DNA of 64,000 nucleotides from Modicisalibacter sp049808615 (GTDB lineage Bacteria; Pseudomonadota; Gammaproteobacteria; Pseudomonadales; Halomonadaceae). The translations under genes and the position numbers were made by a program. The stretch's first letter is position 1; every line of letters starts with the position of its first letter. The DNA lies in contig NZ_JBNCAN010000014.1 of NCBI RefSeq assembly GCF_049808615.1, positions 44,798-108,797 of the forward strand, given 5' to 3'. This document shows positions 23,876 to 32,782 of the stretch, one piece after another. Under the pieces are notes generated by a model. The model made no database searches. It was not told where the DNA came from and worked only from the letters and a program-made list of their open reading frames with translations.

Positions 23876-25078
23876 GTGATCATCAAACCCAAGGTTCGTG
23901 GTTTCATCTGTACCACCACCCATCCCACCGGTTGCGCGATGAACGTGCGCGATCAGATCGAGGCGACCCGTGCCGCCATTGGAAATGCCCTGGACACAGG
24001 GCCCAAGCGGGTGCTGGTCATCGGGGCTTCCAGTGGTTACGGCCTTGCAGCGCGCATTACCGCTGCCTTCGGCTACGGTGCCGGCACCCTTGGCGTATTC
24101 TTCGAAAAACCGGGTACCGAAAAGAAGCCGGGCACCGCCGGCTGGTACAACGCGGCAGCCTTCGACCGCTACGCCAAGGAAGAAGGACTCTACAGCAAGG
24201 CGATCAATGGCGACGCCTTCGCCCATGAGACCCGGGACAAGGCCATCGAACTGATCAAGCAGGACCTGGGCGAGGTCGATCTGGTGATCTACTCGCTGGC
24301 CTCGCCGGTGCGCAAGCTGCCGGACAGCGGCGAACTCAAGCGCTCGGTGCTCAAACCCATCGGTGAGACCTATCGCGCCACCGCCATCGATACCAACAAG
24401 GACACCATCATCGAGACCGAGGTCGAGCCGGCCACGGAGCAGGAAATCACCGATACCATTCAGGTCATGGGTGGCGAGGACTGGGAGCTGTGGATCGACG
24501 CGCTGGACAAGGCCGGGGTACTGGCGCCTGGCGCCAAGTCGGTGGCCTTCAGCTATATCGGCACCGAAATCACCTGGCCGATCTACTGGCATGGGGCGCT
24601 GGGCAAGGCCAAGGAAGATCTGGATCGCGCCGCCGGGGAGATCGACCAACGCCTGGCCGAGAGTGGTGGCGGTGCCAATGTCGCGGTGCTCAAGTCGGTG
24701 GTGACTCAGGCCAGTGCGGCCATCCCGGTCATGCCGCTGTACATCGCCATGGTGTACAAGGTAATGAAGGAGCAGGGCTTGCATGAGGGCACCATCGACC
24801 AGCTGAATCGACTGTTCCGTGATCGCCTGTATAGCAATGAGTCACCGGAGACCGACGAAGAGAACCGCCTGCGCCTCGACGATTGGGAACTGCGGGATGA
24901 CGTTCAGCAGGCCTGCAAGGATCTGTGGCCTCAGGTGACCAGCGACAACCTGTTCGATATCACCGACTATGCCGGCTATAAGCATGAGTTTCTCAAGCTG
25001 TTCGGCTTCGAGCGCGATGACGTCGACTACGATGCCGAGGTCGACCCAGTGGCAAGCTTCGATGTCGTGCAGCTATGA
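23876..25078 (+). CDS. fabV: Trans-2-enoyl-ACP/CoA reductase FabV
   Basis: A 400-residue NADH-dependent reductase completing each elongation round of fatty-acid synthesis, an alternative to FabI that is typically insensitive to triclosan. It has the Rossmann motif VLVIGASSGYGLAARITAAF (about residues 47-66) and the FabV-specific Tyr-x8-Lys pair (Y237 and K246 in YWHGALGKAK). Translation starts at GTG 23876, a few bases after GAGGT, giving the family N-terminus MIIKPKVRGFICTTTHPTGC. An AAGGAG directly after its stop serves the following coupled reading frames. Confidence 0.96.
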   Translation: MIIKPKVRGFICTTTHPTGCAMNVRDQIEATRAAIGNALDTGPKRVLVIGASSGYGLAARITAAFGYGAGTLGVFFEKPGTEKKPGTAGWYNAAAFDRYAKEEGLYSKAINGDAFAHETRDKAIELIKQDLGEVDLVIYSLASPVRKLPDSGELKRSVLKPIGETYRATAIDTNKDTIIETEVEPATEQEITDTIQVMGGEDWELWIDALDKAGVLAPGAKSVAFSYIGTEITWPIYWHGALGKAKEDLDRAAGEIDQRLAESGGGANVAVLKSVVTQASAAIPVMPLYIAMVYKVMKEQGLHEGTIDQLNRLFRDRLYSNESPETDEENRLRLDDWELRDDVQQACKDLWPQVTSDNLFDITDYAGYKHEFLKLFGFERDDVDYDAEVDPVASFDVVQL

Positions 25079-25092
25079 GCAAGGAGATCACA

Positions 25093-25113
25093 ATGTCGGA
25101 GTGCGCTGCATGA
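25093..25113 (+). other. Six-codon leader ORF overlapping the lipoprotein start
   Basis: A strong AAGGAG (25081-25086) stands before an ATG that opens only MSECAA and stops at TGA, which overlaps the ATG of the DUF2959 gene (GCATGA). The lipoprotein itself has no good ribosome site of its own, so ribosomes probably reach it by termination-reinitiation. Confidence 0.5.
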
Positions 25114-25796
25114 ATCGAGTGGCAAGAGGTTGGACGACGTGGGCGCAGGGAAGATTTCTGCTGCTGATGCTCGCATCGTTCATCCTGGCGGGCTGTCAGA
25201 GTGCTTATTACAGCGCCCTGGAACAGGTCGGGATTCAAAAGCGCGAGGTGCTGGTCGATCGTGTCGAGGATGGGCGAGACGCCCAGCAAGCCGCCGATGA
25301 ACAGTTCTCCTCGGCGCTGGAGCAGTTTCGGGCGGTGGTGCGAGTGCCGGAGAGTGAACTATCTCGAACCTATGACCGGCTGAACGACGAGTACGAGGAG
25401 AGCGAAGTCGCCGCCAAGCGGGTCGAGGGGCGCATTGCGGCCATCGAGGATGTGGCCGAGGCGCTATTCGACGAATGGGAGGACGAGCTGTCGCTCTATC
25501 AGAGTGCCGACTATCGCCGGCTTTCGGAGCGTCAACTGCGCGCAACCCGGGCGCGTTACGGCGAGATGATCGCGGCGATGCAAGATGCCGCGGACAGTAT
25601 GCAGCCGGTGCTATTGGCGCTCAGGGATAATGTGTTGTTTCTGAAGCATAACCTCAACGCACGCGCAATCGGCGCCCTGCGCGGCGAAGTCGATGGGCTC
25701 GAGCGCGATGTAACGGCGTTGCGCAAGCGCATGCAGGCGGCCATTGCACGTTCCGATGCCTTCATTGCCGAACTCAATCGCCAAGATGCCCCATGA
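25110..25796 (+). CDS. DUF2959 lipoprotein
   Basis: A 228-residue lipoprotein: basic start, hydrophobic segment FLLLMLASFILAGC with lipobox LAGC (Cys about residue 29), then an almost entirely helical, charged protein with coiled-coil character (EYEESEVAAKRVEGRIAAIE, ALRKRMQAAIARSD). DUF2959 proteins are uncharacterised. It follows fabV by 31 bases and is probably co-transcribed and translated by reinitiation. The Ser/Ala after the lipobox Cys (CQSAYY) does not indicate inner-membrane retention. Its end overlaps the start of the GlxA-type gene. Confidence 0.85.
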   Translation: MNRVARGWTTWAQGRFLLLMLASFILAGCQSAYYSALEQVGIQKREVLVDRVEDGRDAQQAADEQFSSALEQFRAVVRVPESELSRTYDRLNDEYEESEVAAKRVEGRIAAIEDVAEALFDEWEDELSLYQSADYRRLSERQLRATRARYGEMIAAMQDAADSMQPVLLALRDNVLFLKHNLNARAIGALRGEVDGLERDVTALRKRMQAAIARSDAFIAELNRQDAP

Positions 25797-26751
25797 GGAA
25801 TCGTCTGCGGTGGTGGCCCGGCGGATAGGTTTCGTCCTCCTGCCGGGATTTTCCTTGCTTGCGCAGGCCTGCGCCCTGGAGCCATTGCAGGTTGCCAATC
25901 AGCTCAGTGGCCAATGTCTTTACACCTCAATAACCTTTGGCTTGGAGGATAGTGAGGTTAAAAGCGCTGCGGGCTTGGCACTGATGCCGCAGCGTCGCGC
26001 TGGTGTTGATGCGAATGAGCTCGATATGGTGTTCGTATGCGCCCCCAGCACGCTCAAAGACGATTATCCGTCGCTGAATGAATGGCTGATGCGACTAGCG
26101 GGGCGCGGCGTCGTGCTGGGAGGCATCGGTGGGGGGACGCAGGTGCTGGCGAGGGCGGGTGTTCTCGAGGGGTACCGCGCGACGCTGGCCTGGCAGAGCG
26201 TCGATACGTTTCGCCATGCGCATCCTGGGGTGCGGGTCAGCCGTCAGTTGTTCGAAATCGATCGTGACCGTTTGACCTGTGGCGGTGGCACCGCCGCCAT
26301 GGATATGATGATGACCTTGATTGCTCGGCACCATGATCAGCGTCTGGCCGAGCGAGTGTCTGAACATTTCGTCTGTGAGCGCATTCGCATGGGCGACGAA
26401 CCTCAGCGTGTGCCGCTGGGCTCACGATTGGGACATGCGCCCCAAAGCCTCACGGATGCGGTGGCATTGATGGAATCGAATATCGAAGAGCCGTTGACGA
26501 CCCACGAACTGGCTGCGCATCTAGGCATTTCACGACGACAGCTGGAAAGACTCTTCAAGAAGTACCTTCAGGCCGTCCCCAGTCGTTATTACCTGAATCT
26601 GCGCTTGCAGCAGGCACGCAGGCTGTTGCGCGGTTCGGACAAGGCGATAGGCGATATCGCGCTTTCCACCGGCTTCTCTTCCGCGGCGCACTTCTCTACC
26701 GCCTACCGCAATCATTTCGGCATGACGCCTCGGGAAGAAAGACTCATTTGA
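25786..26751 (+). CDS. GlxA-family AraC-type transcriptional regulator
   Basis: About 321 residues with an N-terminal DJ-1/PfpI-like domain (about 10-185; GGIGGGTQVLARAGVL and CGGGTAAMDMMM) and a C-terminal AraC HTH (about 225-320; LTTHELAAHLGISRRQLERL, IALSTGFSSAAHFSTAYR). The same architecture is seen in CdhR, GbdR and ArgR of Pseudomonas, regulators of carnitine, glycine betaine and arginine use; the nucleophile-elbow Cys of the hydrolase fold is not present. The start is uncertain: MPHEESS at 25786 is chosen because it overlaps the DUF2959 end, while an earlier ATG at 25744 is possible. The target genes are unknown. Confidence 0.85.
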   Translation: MPHEESSAVVARRIGFVLLPGFSLLAQACALEPLQVANQLSGQCLYTSITFGLEDSEVKSAAGLALMPQRRAGVDANELDMVFVCAPSTLKDDYPSLNEWLMRLAGRGVVLGGIGGGTQVLARAGVLEGYRATLAWQSVDTFRHAHPGVRVSRQLFEIDRDRLTCGGGTAAMDMMMTLIARHHDQRLAERVSEHFVCERIRMGDEPQRVPLGSRLGHAPQSLTDAVALMESNIEEPLTTHELAAHLGISRRQLERLFKKYLQAVPSRYYLNLRLQQARRLLRGSDKAIGDIALSTGFSSAAHFSTAYRNHFGMTPREERLI

Positions 26752-27086
26752 GCGATCGGCGAATGTTGATTTGTGCGGAAGAATACTCTCAAGCCGATGC
26801 AACACCCTGGTAAGAGCCCTGCCGGACGAATTGTTATGTAAACTTAGGATGTGTTTGCTTTTAAAATTAAAATAATGAGTAAAATATTGTGTCTATCTGG
26901 TGCGATGCCGGATCAATCCGGCGATGGGATTCTATGATTCAGCGAACGAAAGAAAGGTGTTAAAAAAAGATAATCATTATTAATGATTTGTTTTTTAACA
27001 ACTATAATGTTTGTAATCTTATTCTGAACCGAAAAATCAGAGTTGATCTTGTTTGGCATGCTTTTTTTTATTGTAAATATACTGAT
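26752..27086. other. AT-rich non-coding stretch with two dyad symmetries
   Basis: No protein gene is visible. A GC hairpin GCCGGA-TCAA-TCCGGC (26907-26922) lacks a T run. At 26959-26999, GTTAAAAAA and TTTTTTAAC flank an inner palindrome AATCATT-ATT-AATGATT (26972-26988), which resembles an iron-regulator (Fur-like) or other repressor site. A possible promoter (TTGGCA 27053-27058, TATACT 27078-27083, 19-base spacing) leads into the RNA candidate that follows. Confidence 0.5.
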
Positions 27087-27312
27087 TTTGCCTAATCGGC
27101 AAAGAGTGGCTAATCTCAAACTCAGCGGTAAGCAGTGACCACAGGGGGTTGCGAATGTGGTGAGGCAAGTGCTCAGGGAGGAGTCGTTTTCTGGCAAGGA
27201 GGCAAATGGGCAGGATGCCAGCCAATCAGCCAGGGAAACTGTTTGCACGCCGCCTCAATGTCCCCTCTTTTCCTCATGAGGCTCCAGTTCACCATGAACG
27301 GGGCCTCTTTTT
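27087..27312 (+). ncRNA. Candidate structured small RNA with repeated GGA motifs
   Basis: No reading frame fits, but the plus strand folds into consecutive stem-loops: TTTGCC/GGCAAA (27087-27103), CCACA/TGTGG (27139-27160), CTC-AGGGAG-GAG (27172-27183), CTGGCA/TGCCAG (27191-27221) and the terminator at 27278-27312. GGA occurs at least five times, mostly in loops (AGGGAGG, AAGGAGG, CAGGAT, CAGGGAAA). This design resembles the RsmY/RsmZ/CsrB RNAs that titrate CsrA/RsmA. No convincing GacA upstream box was found. RNA existence is likely; the CsrA link is a hypothesis. Confidence 0.45.
27278..27312 (+). terminator. Strong intrinsic terminator
   Basis: GAGGCTCC-A-GTTCA pairs with TGAAC-GGGGCCTC around a CCA loop (one G-U pair and one bulge), followed by a T run at 27307-27311. 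It points along the plus strand, away from the convergent sulfatase-like gene, so it terminates the RNA candidate. Confidence 0.85.
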
Positions 27313-27351
27313 ATATGCAGCTTCATCTTGAGTCGTTGCAAAAACCTGTGT

Positions 27352-28914
27352 TCATTCGGCAAACAGTGTATGCATTAACGGTCGGAAATCGCTCATGGCT
27401 CGTGCGGATGACTGTCGGTTCGGCATCATGCCTGGATCGAATCCCGCCTCCATAAAGGGTGTAATCAATGCCTTGTCCCGACTCAGTATATGAATGGGAA
27501 CCTCGCGGCTGGCATCGTCTCCGGTGATCAAGGGGGCGGGTTGATGATCGCCTACTAGAATGAGAAGTGCATCGTCCCGCAAATAGCGCTCGGCGTAACC
27601 GAAGGCGGCCGTCAGGGCGTACTCCACGGCCTTGGCGTAATGCTCTCGTACCTTCTCTGTGTCGCGCCAGAGCGTTTCCGGTGTTTCCCCGCTATTCGCC
27701 CAGCGTTCGAATACTCTTCCGTCATCAAGGCCTTCCCAATCTTCCAGAAGGGGAAGAATGGGCGTCCAGGGGGCATGGCTACTGATCAGGGCCAACTCGG
27801 CAAATAAAGCGCCATGATGGGCCTGGCGTCTCGTTTCTAAAAAGCGCCAGGTAAATTGATCGGGCATGGTGACCCAGTTAAGCGCTGGGCCTTGGTAAGG
27901 GATGTTGTGAGCTGTGAAGATATGGTCGTAGCCCAGCTGTTTGCCCTGGGGCCAGGCCTGGGTAAGCGCCGGCATGATGGCAATGTTGCGATGCCCAGTC
28001 TTACGAAAATCATCGATCAAGGTTGATTGTCGTTGACCGAGTAGCAATTCATAGTGGCGTTGCGTGCTGACCCATAAGCCGCTGAGCAAGGTGGCATGGG
28101 CGAGCCAGGACTGTCCGCCTTGAACCGGCGAGGTTAGTTTGGCACTGGCGAGATGAATGCCTGCTTCTTTCAGGCGTTGCTCGATGTCTGCCAAACGCGG
28201 GGTGATGCGCTTGGCGTAGCGTGGATCGTAGAGAGCCGTGACGCCATAGGATTCGATGAAGCCAAGGATGACATCGCGATCCGAGAGGGTAGGGAAGCGA
28301 CCGGGCGCCAATGAGCCTTTGTCAGCGACATGTTGCTTGAAATCTGCATAGGCGCGGCGTGTGTTCTGCAGTTGTTGCCAGTGAGTCGCGACCAGGTCCA
28401 ATGCCGGTGTGGCACTGTGGGGGGTGAGCCCTCCGGGTCTGGCCAGGTCAAATGTGAGCGAGACGATCAACGCTAAGCCGAGCACCAGGCGTCGCCGCAT
28501 CGTCAGCGCCGGCCAGTGAAGCGCCCCCAGACTGCGAGCGATGAACCAGGTGCTCAAGGCGAAGATGGTCAGGACAGACGCCAGGATGGCCAAAGTTAAA
28601 GTGACGCCCACATTCTCAGTGAGCTGATTGAAGGCGGAGTCGACCAGGCCGAGATCGAGCAAAGGGTTGAAGAGCCTACCGAACGCCAGCTGGGTGAGGC
28701 GGTCGATACCCGCCAGCAACAGAACGAGGGTCAGAGCTGCGGCGATGAATGCAATCGACCAGCGTCGCCAGCTCAGGGGTAATATCATCAAGACAATCGG
28801 CAACCAAACGGCTTCCCACGCAAGCCAGGTAGACCCCAGGCTTCCTTCGACGAGGTAGCGAAGCCCCAGAAAAAGGACGTTCAGGGCGAAACCAATCACA
28901 AGGATGTGGTACAA
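27352..28914 (-). CDS. Sulfatase/phosphoglycerol-transferase-fold membrane protein
   Basis: A 520-residue protein with about four or five N-terminal membrane helices (residues 1-160) and a large periplasmic alkaline-phosphatase-superfamily domain. Signatures are VILGFIESYG (metal-binding Glu region), GGQSWLAHATLLSG (nucleophile segment, Ser in place of the usual Thr) and LILVGDHQPA (Asp/His metal ligands). Relatives transfer phosphoglycerol or phosphoethanolamine to glucans, lipid A or lipoteichoic acid. It is divergent from opgGH, whose product is a periplasmic glucan, so decoration of that glucan (an OpgB-like task) is the natural guess. The low similarity to true OpgB leaves this open. Confidence 0.75.
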   Translation of the reverse strand: MYHILVIGFALNVLFLGLRYLVEGSLGSTWLAWEAVWLPIVLMILPLSWRRWSIAFIAAALTLVLLLAGIDRLTQLAFGRLFNPLLDLGLVDSAFNQLTENVGVTLTLAILASVLTIFALSTWFIARSLGALHWPALTMRRRLVLGLALIVSLTFDLARPGGLTPHSATPALDLVATHWQQLQNTRRAYADFKQHVADKGSLAPGRFPTLSDRDVILGFIESYGVTALYDPRYAKRITPRLADIEQRLKEAGIHLASAKLTSPVQGGQSWLAHATLLSGLWVSTQRHYELLLGQRQSTLIDDFRKTGHRNIAIMPALTQAWPQGKQLGYDHIFTAHNIPYQGPALNWVTMPDQFTWRFLETRRQAHHGALFAELALISSHAPWTPILPLLEDWEGLDDGRVFERWANSGETPETLWRDTEKVREHYAKAVEYALTAAFGYAERYLRDDALLILVGDHQPAPLITGDDASREVPIHILSRDKALITPFMEAGFDPGMMPNRQSSARAMSDFRPLMHTLFAE

Positions 28915-29050
28915 CAGTGCGCTCCGTAGACAGACGAACGTCAGGATACGCTATCACGCATGCGCTTGACGTTGGACGCAGTATAATAATCGAATTATTG
29001 TCGCGGGCAGGGAGCGGGTCGCACTGTGAATAGGGAAATGAGGAAATCAC

Positions 29051-30709
29051 ATGACTGTGTGGCAATGTCTGGCGACAATCGCCTTGATGTACGGGATGAG
29101 CGCGGCCCAGGCACAGGAGTCGACTCAACAGGTTACCGCGCAGGTGACCACTGAGGGTGATGCACAATCCGCGGTGGCCACTGCGGCGAATATCAGGCTG
29201 GAAACGTCGCCCGAGGTAACGCCGGAGGCATTATTCGATCGGGTGACGGAGCTTGCCCGGGAAACGGCCAGCAGCGAATACCAGCAACCCCAGTCCCCAC
29301 TTCCGGAGGCCTTGTCCAGGCTGAATCACGACACCTATCGGGACATTCGTTTTCGCAAGGATTCGGCCTTATGGCACGATGAGCGTCTGTTCGAGGTAGA
29401 GTTCTTTCATCTCGGCTTTTTGTACGACACCCCCGTCGATGTCCATGTGCTCGAGGATGGCCAGGTCAAAGCGTTGAACTTCGACATGAAGATGTTCAAC
29501 TACGAAAAGAATGCGGCGCGGTTGCGTGAGGAGTTTGCCAAACTCGATCAACGTCAACTCGGTTTTGCCGGACTTCGATTGCATTACCCATTGAATACTC
29601 CCTACCGCAAAGACGAGCTTCTGGCATACCTTGGCGCCTCCTATTTCCGTCTTGCCGGGCGCGGCCAGGATTATGGGGTTTCTGCGCGCGGGCTGGCGGT
29701 GGACACAGCGACTCAAGGAGGTGAGGAGTTCCCGGCCTTTCGTTCCTTCTGGTTGGTCAAGCCTGAGCCGGAAAGCTCGACGATCACAGTTTTCGCCTTG
29801 CTCGATAGCCCCTCGGTGGCGGGTGCCTATCGTTTCGATATCGAAGCTTCGAACAATACCGTTGTCGACGTGGATGCGCGTCTGTTTGCCCGTGACGACG
29901 TGGCCAAGCTGGGGGTTGCTCCACTGACCAGCATGTTCATGCATGGCGAGAACAGCGTCGATCGGCATGATGATTTTCGACCTGAGGTGCACGATTCGGA
30001 TGGCATGCTGATGCATACGTCGAGTGGCCAATGGATCTGGCGTCCACTTTCCAATCCGGTAACGCTCAATGTGTCTCAATTGCGTGATACTTCGCCGCTC
30101 GGCTTTGGTCTGATGCAGCGGGATCGGGATTTCGATAGTTATCTGGATGACGAGGTCGATTATCAACGCCGTCCCAGCCTATGGATCGAGCCTCGCGAGG
30201 GCGACTGGAACGAGGGCGGGGTCGAGTTGGTCGAGATTCCCGTGGATTCCGAGGTGCATGACAATATCGTTGCCTATTGGGTACCGGATGCAGAGTTCCG
30301 CGCCGGTGATGAGCGTCGCTATCAGTATCGTTTGTCCACTTATAACGAGAGTTTACCGCAGGAGCAGCTCGGTCGTGTGATACGGACTCGTCAAGGATGG
30401 GGCGCCAAATCCCGGGAGTCCGATCCGCCGCCTCACAGCCTGCGACGCTTCATCGTCGACTTCCGCGGCGGAGAAGAGCTCGCCAGCTTGAACGGCTCTC
30501 AACCGGTGGAAGCCAAGTTGACCGTGGCGCGAGGCGAGGTCAGCGAGCTTAGGGTAAAACAGCTGCCGGACGGCAAGACCTGGCGAGCTACTTTCAAATT
30601 GGCGCCTCAAGACAATGAATCCGCCGACATGCAGCTCAAGCTCATGCTGCGTGGCAGCACCTTGACAGAAACCTGGAGCTACATATGGAACCCCAATGTC
30701 CTGCAATGA
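29051..30709 (+). CDS. opgG: Periplasmic glucan biosynthesis protein OpgG (MdoG)
   Basis: A 552-residue periplasmic protein with signal peptide MTVWQCLATIALMYGMSAAQ and the OpgG fold starting about residue 60 (FDRVTELARETASSEYQQPQ, FRKDSALW). Conserved blocks include YGVSARGLAVDTA, FRSFWLVKPEP and the LTSMFMHGENSVDRHDDFRPEVHDSD region. OpgG is needed for formation of osmoregulated periplasmic glucans (branching/release of the backbone). GAGGAAA precedes the ATG. An AT-rich 136-base gap separates it from the divergent sulfatase-like gene. It precedes opgH and forms an operon with it. Confidence 0.96.
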   Translation: MTVWQCLATIALMYGMSAAQAQESTQQVTAQVTTEGDAQSAVATAANIRLETSPEVTPEALFDRVTELARETASSEYQQPQSPLPEALSRLNHDTYRDIRFRKDSALWHDERLFEVEFFHLGFLYDTPVDVHVLEDGQVKALNFDMKMFNYEKNAARLREEFAKLDQRQLGFAGLRLHYPLNTPYRKDELLAYLGASYFRLAGRGQDYGVSARGLAVDTATQGGEEFPAFRSFWLVKPEPESSTITVFALLDSPSVAGAYRFDIEASNNTVVDVDARLFARDDVAKLGVAPLTSMFMHGENSVDRHDDFRPEVHDSDGMLMHTSSGQWIWRPLSNPVTLNVSQLRDTSPLGFGLMQRDRDFDSYLDDEVDYQRRPSLWIEPREGDWNEGGVELVEIPVDSEVHDNIVAYWVPDAEFRAGDERRYQYRLSTYNESLPQEQLGRVIRTRQGWGAKSRESDPPPHSLRRFIVDFRGGEELASLNGSQPVEAKLTVARGEVSELRVKQLPDGKTWRATFKLAPQDNESADMQLKLMLRGSTLTETWSYIWNPNVLQ

Positions 30710-30770
30710 TCTACATGGGCTGCGTCGTGACGGCGAGCAGGACAATAATGTAACCGGTATGGAGCAACGC

Positions 30771-32726
30771 ATGTCTAGGCGGCAAACTGATGAGAGTGTG
30801 CCGATACCGCCTCAACGCATTCCTTTCCTGGCGTTGCGCCGCTTTGTATTCTTCACTCTGGCGACACTGACGGCGTTCCAGGGTGGCTATATGATGCTGG
30901 ATATCTTGCGCGCCAATGGCTTGACGCTACTCGAGATGACCATCTGGATACTGTTCGTGATCATGTTCATCTGGTTGTCGATCTCGTTCTGGATGGGGAT
31001 TGCGGGCTTTATCGTGGTAGCCCTCAAGCGCGATCCGGTCACCCTCAGCCCGGCTCGACCCCTGAGTCAAACTCTCGATCCCGAGCGTCGTATCGCGCTG
31101 ATCATGCCGATCTACAACGAAGACGTCGAACGCGTCATGACCGGGCTGGAGGCTACCTGTCTCTCGCTGATCGAGACCGGTAAGGCCTCCGCCTTCGATG
31201 TCTATCTGCTCAGCGATAGCACCAACGATGCCACCGCTGCCGATGAAGCGCGTAATGCTGCGTTATTGCGTCGTCGTCTGGCGCCGGAGCTGACGCTCTA
31301 CTACCGGCGCCGCGAGAACAATATCGGGCGCAAGGTCGGCAATCTGTCGGACTTTTGCTGCCGCTGGGGGCATTTCTACGAGAGTATGATCGTCATCGAT
31401 GCGGATAGCGTCATGGGTGGCCGGACCATGGTCGGGATGGCCGCCACCATGCAAGCCAATCCCCGCCTGGGGCTCCTGCAGACAGTGCCGCTGCCGGTGC
31501 GCTCGGATACGCTGTTCAGTCGCTTTTTACAATTCGCCTCGACGCTGCATAGTCCAATGCTGGCCGCCGGGCAAAGTGTCTGGCAGGGCGATAGTGCCAA
31601 CTATTGGGGCCATAACGCCATTCTGCGTGTTTCGGCCTTCATCGAAAGTTGCGGCTTGCCGGCACTGCCGGGCAAGGCGCCCCTGGGTGGCGAGATTCTC
31701 AGTCACGATTTTGTCGAAGCGGCGCTGTTGCGGCGCGCGGGCTGGGAGGTGCGTCTACACGCCGGCGTTGAGGAAAGCTTCGAGGAGTTACCCAGCAACA
31801 TCATCGACTACGCTAAACGCGATCGGCGCTGGTGTCAGGGCAATATGCAGCACTTGCGTTTGCTGTTTGCGCGTGGATTGCACTGGATCAATCGGCTGCA
31901 TTTCCTGTTTGGGGCGTTGGCGTTCATGGCCTCGTTGTTATGGATCATCATGCTGTTGCTGAGCACCGTGGATGCGGTATTGCTCGCGGTGTCGAAGGTT
32001 CAGTTCTTCACCCAGAATTATCAGCTGTTTCCCCAGTGGCCCGAGTCCCGGGTAGCGATGATTGCCTCGCTACTGGTCATCACGGTGGTGATGTTGGTAG
32101 TGCCTAAATTGCTCGGGTTATTGGTGGCGCTCCTGCAGCGCCGTGAGGAGTATGGTGGGGGTATCAAGCTCACTATCAGCGCCTTGCTGGAGATCGTCTA
32201 TTCGATCCTGCTCGCACCGCTGATGATGGCGTTCCATGCCTGGTTCGTGATGAGCATATTGATGGGCCGCACCGTCTCCTGGAGTTCGCAATCCCGCGGT
32301 GGGCGCTTGATCCCTTGGCGCGAGGCTTGGCGGCGTACCTGGTCGACAACCTTGCTGGGCGTGGCCTGGGGCACGATCAGCTATTACTATTCACCGCTGT
32401 TTTTCTGGTGGCTGTCGCCGGTATTGCTGGGCATGGTGACGTCCGTCTTGCTGGTACGTTTCACGAGTAGCATTCGGGCCGGGGTATGGCTAAGGCGACA
32501 TGGACTGATGTGCATACCCGCCGAAGTTCAAGAGCCTTCTGTGCTGGGGCATTTGGAGAGGCTCGAGGTGAAAAGCAGGGAGCAAGAGGCCGAGGTGGAC
32601 GATGCATCCTTGGATGAGGCACAACTTCTCCCCTCTCAGGAAAGTCGACAGAGTATGCCGGTTCAGTCGCTGAGTGCCCATCTTGGGCTGGGTGGGGCCA
32701 AGGTGCCGGATCCTCAAGGGCATTAA
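30771..32726 (+). CDS. opgH: Glucans biosynthesis glucosyltransferase OpgH (MdoH)
   Basis: A 651-residue inner-membrane GT2 glucosyltransferase making the beta-1,2-glucan backbone from UDP-glucose. Two N-terminal helices precede the catalytic domain with LSDSTND, DADSVMGG, the HDFVEAALLRRAGW acceptor region and RRWCQGN (QxxRW-type), then several C-terminal helices and an acidic cytoplasmic tail. The start is taken at ATG 30771 (MSRRQTDESVP) with GGAG 6 bases upstream; in-frame ATGs at 30759 and 30696 are less supported. It is shorter at the N-terminus than E. coli OpgH, whose FtsZ-binding extension is therefore reduced or missing. Confidence 0.95.
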   Translation: MSRRQTDESVPIPPQRIPFLALRRFVFFTLATLTAFQGGYMMLDILRANGLTLLEMTIWILFVIMFIWLSISFWMGIAGFIVVALKRDPVTLSPARPLSQTLDPERRIALIMPIYNEDVERVMTGLEATCLSLIETGKASAFDVYLLSDSTNDATAADEARNAALLRRRLAPELTLYYRRRENNIGRKVGNLSDFCCRWGHFYESMIVIDADSVMGGRTMVGMAATMQANPRLGLLQTVPLPVRSDTLFSRFLQFASTLHSPMLAAGQSVWQGDSANYWGHNAILRVSAFIESCGLPALPGKAPLGGEILSHDFVEAALLRRAGWEVRLHAGVEESFEELPSNIIDYAKRDRRWCQGNMQHLRLLFARGLHWINRLHFLFGALAFMASLLWIIMLLLSTVDAVLLAVSKVQFFTQNYQLFPQWPESRVAMIASLLVITVVMLVVPKLLGLLVALLQRREEYGGGIKLTISALLEIVYSILLAPLMMAFHAWFVMSILMGRTVSWSSQSRGGRLIPWREAWRRTWSTTLLGVAWGTISYYYSPLFFWWLSPVLLGMVTSVLLVRFTSSIRAGVWLRRHGLMCIPAEVQEPSVLGHLERLEVKSREQEAEVDDASLDEAQLLPSQESRQSMPVQSLSAHLGLGGAKVPDPQGH

Positions 32727-32782
32727 CGCGTCGGGGTCCCCTAGGGTAGACTGCTAGACAACTTTCGCAAGGATGCCCTCGC

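Noticed and set aside
23309..24784. 491-residue minus-strand open frame opposite fabV
   Set aside because: Only the final 131 codons (from 23704) look like a real protein with a ribosome site. The upstream part is the antisense of fabV and has no family resemblance.
26752..27086. GacA upstream box for the RNA candidate
   Set aside because: TGTAA occurs a few times, but none has the inverted CTTACA partner at the right spacing.
28966..28987. TTGACG and TATAAT near the opgG start as a promoter pair
   Set aside because: The spacing is only 10 bases, too short for a sigma-70 promoter; TATAAT may be used with another -35.
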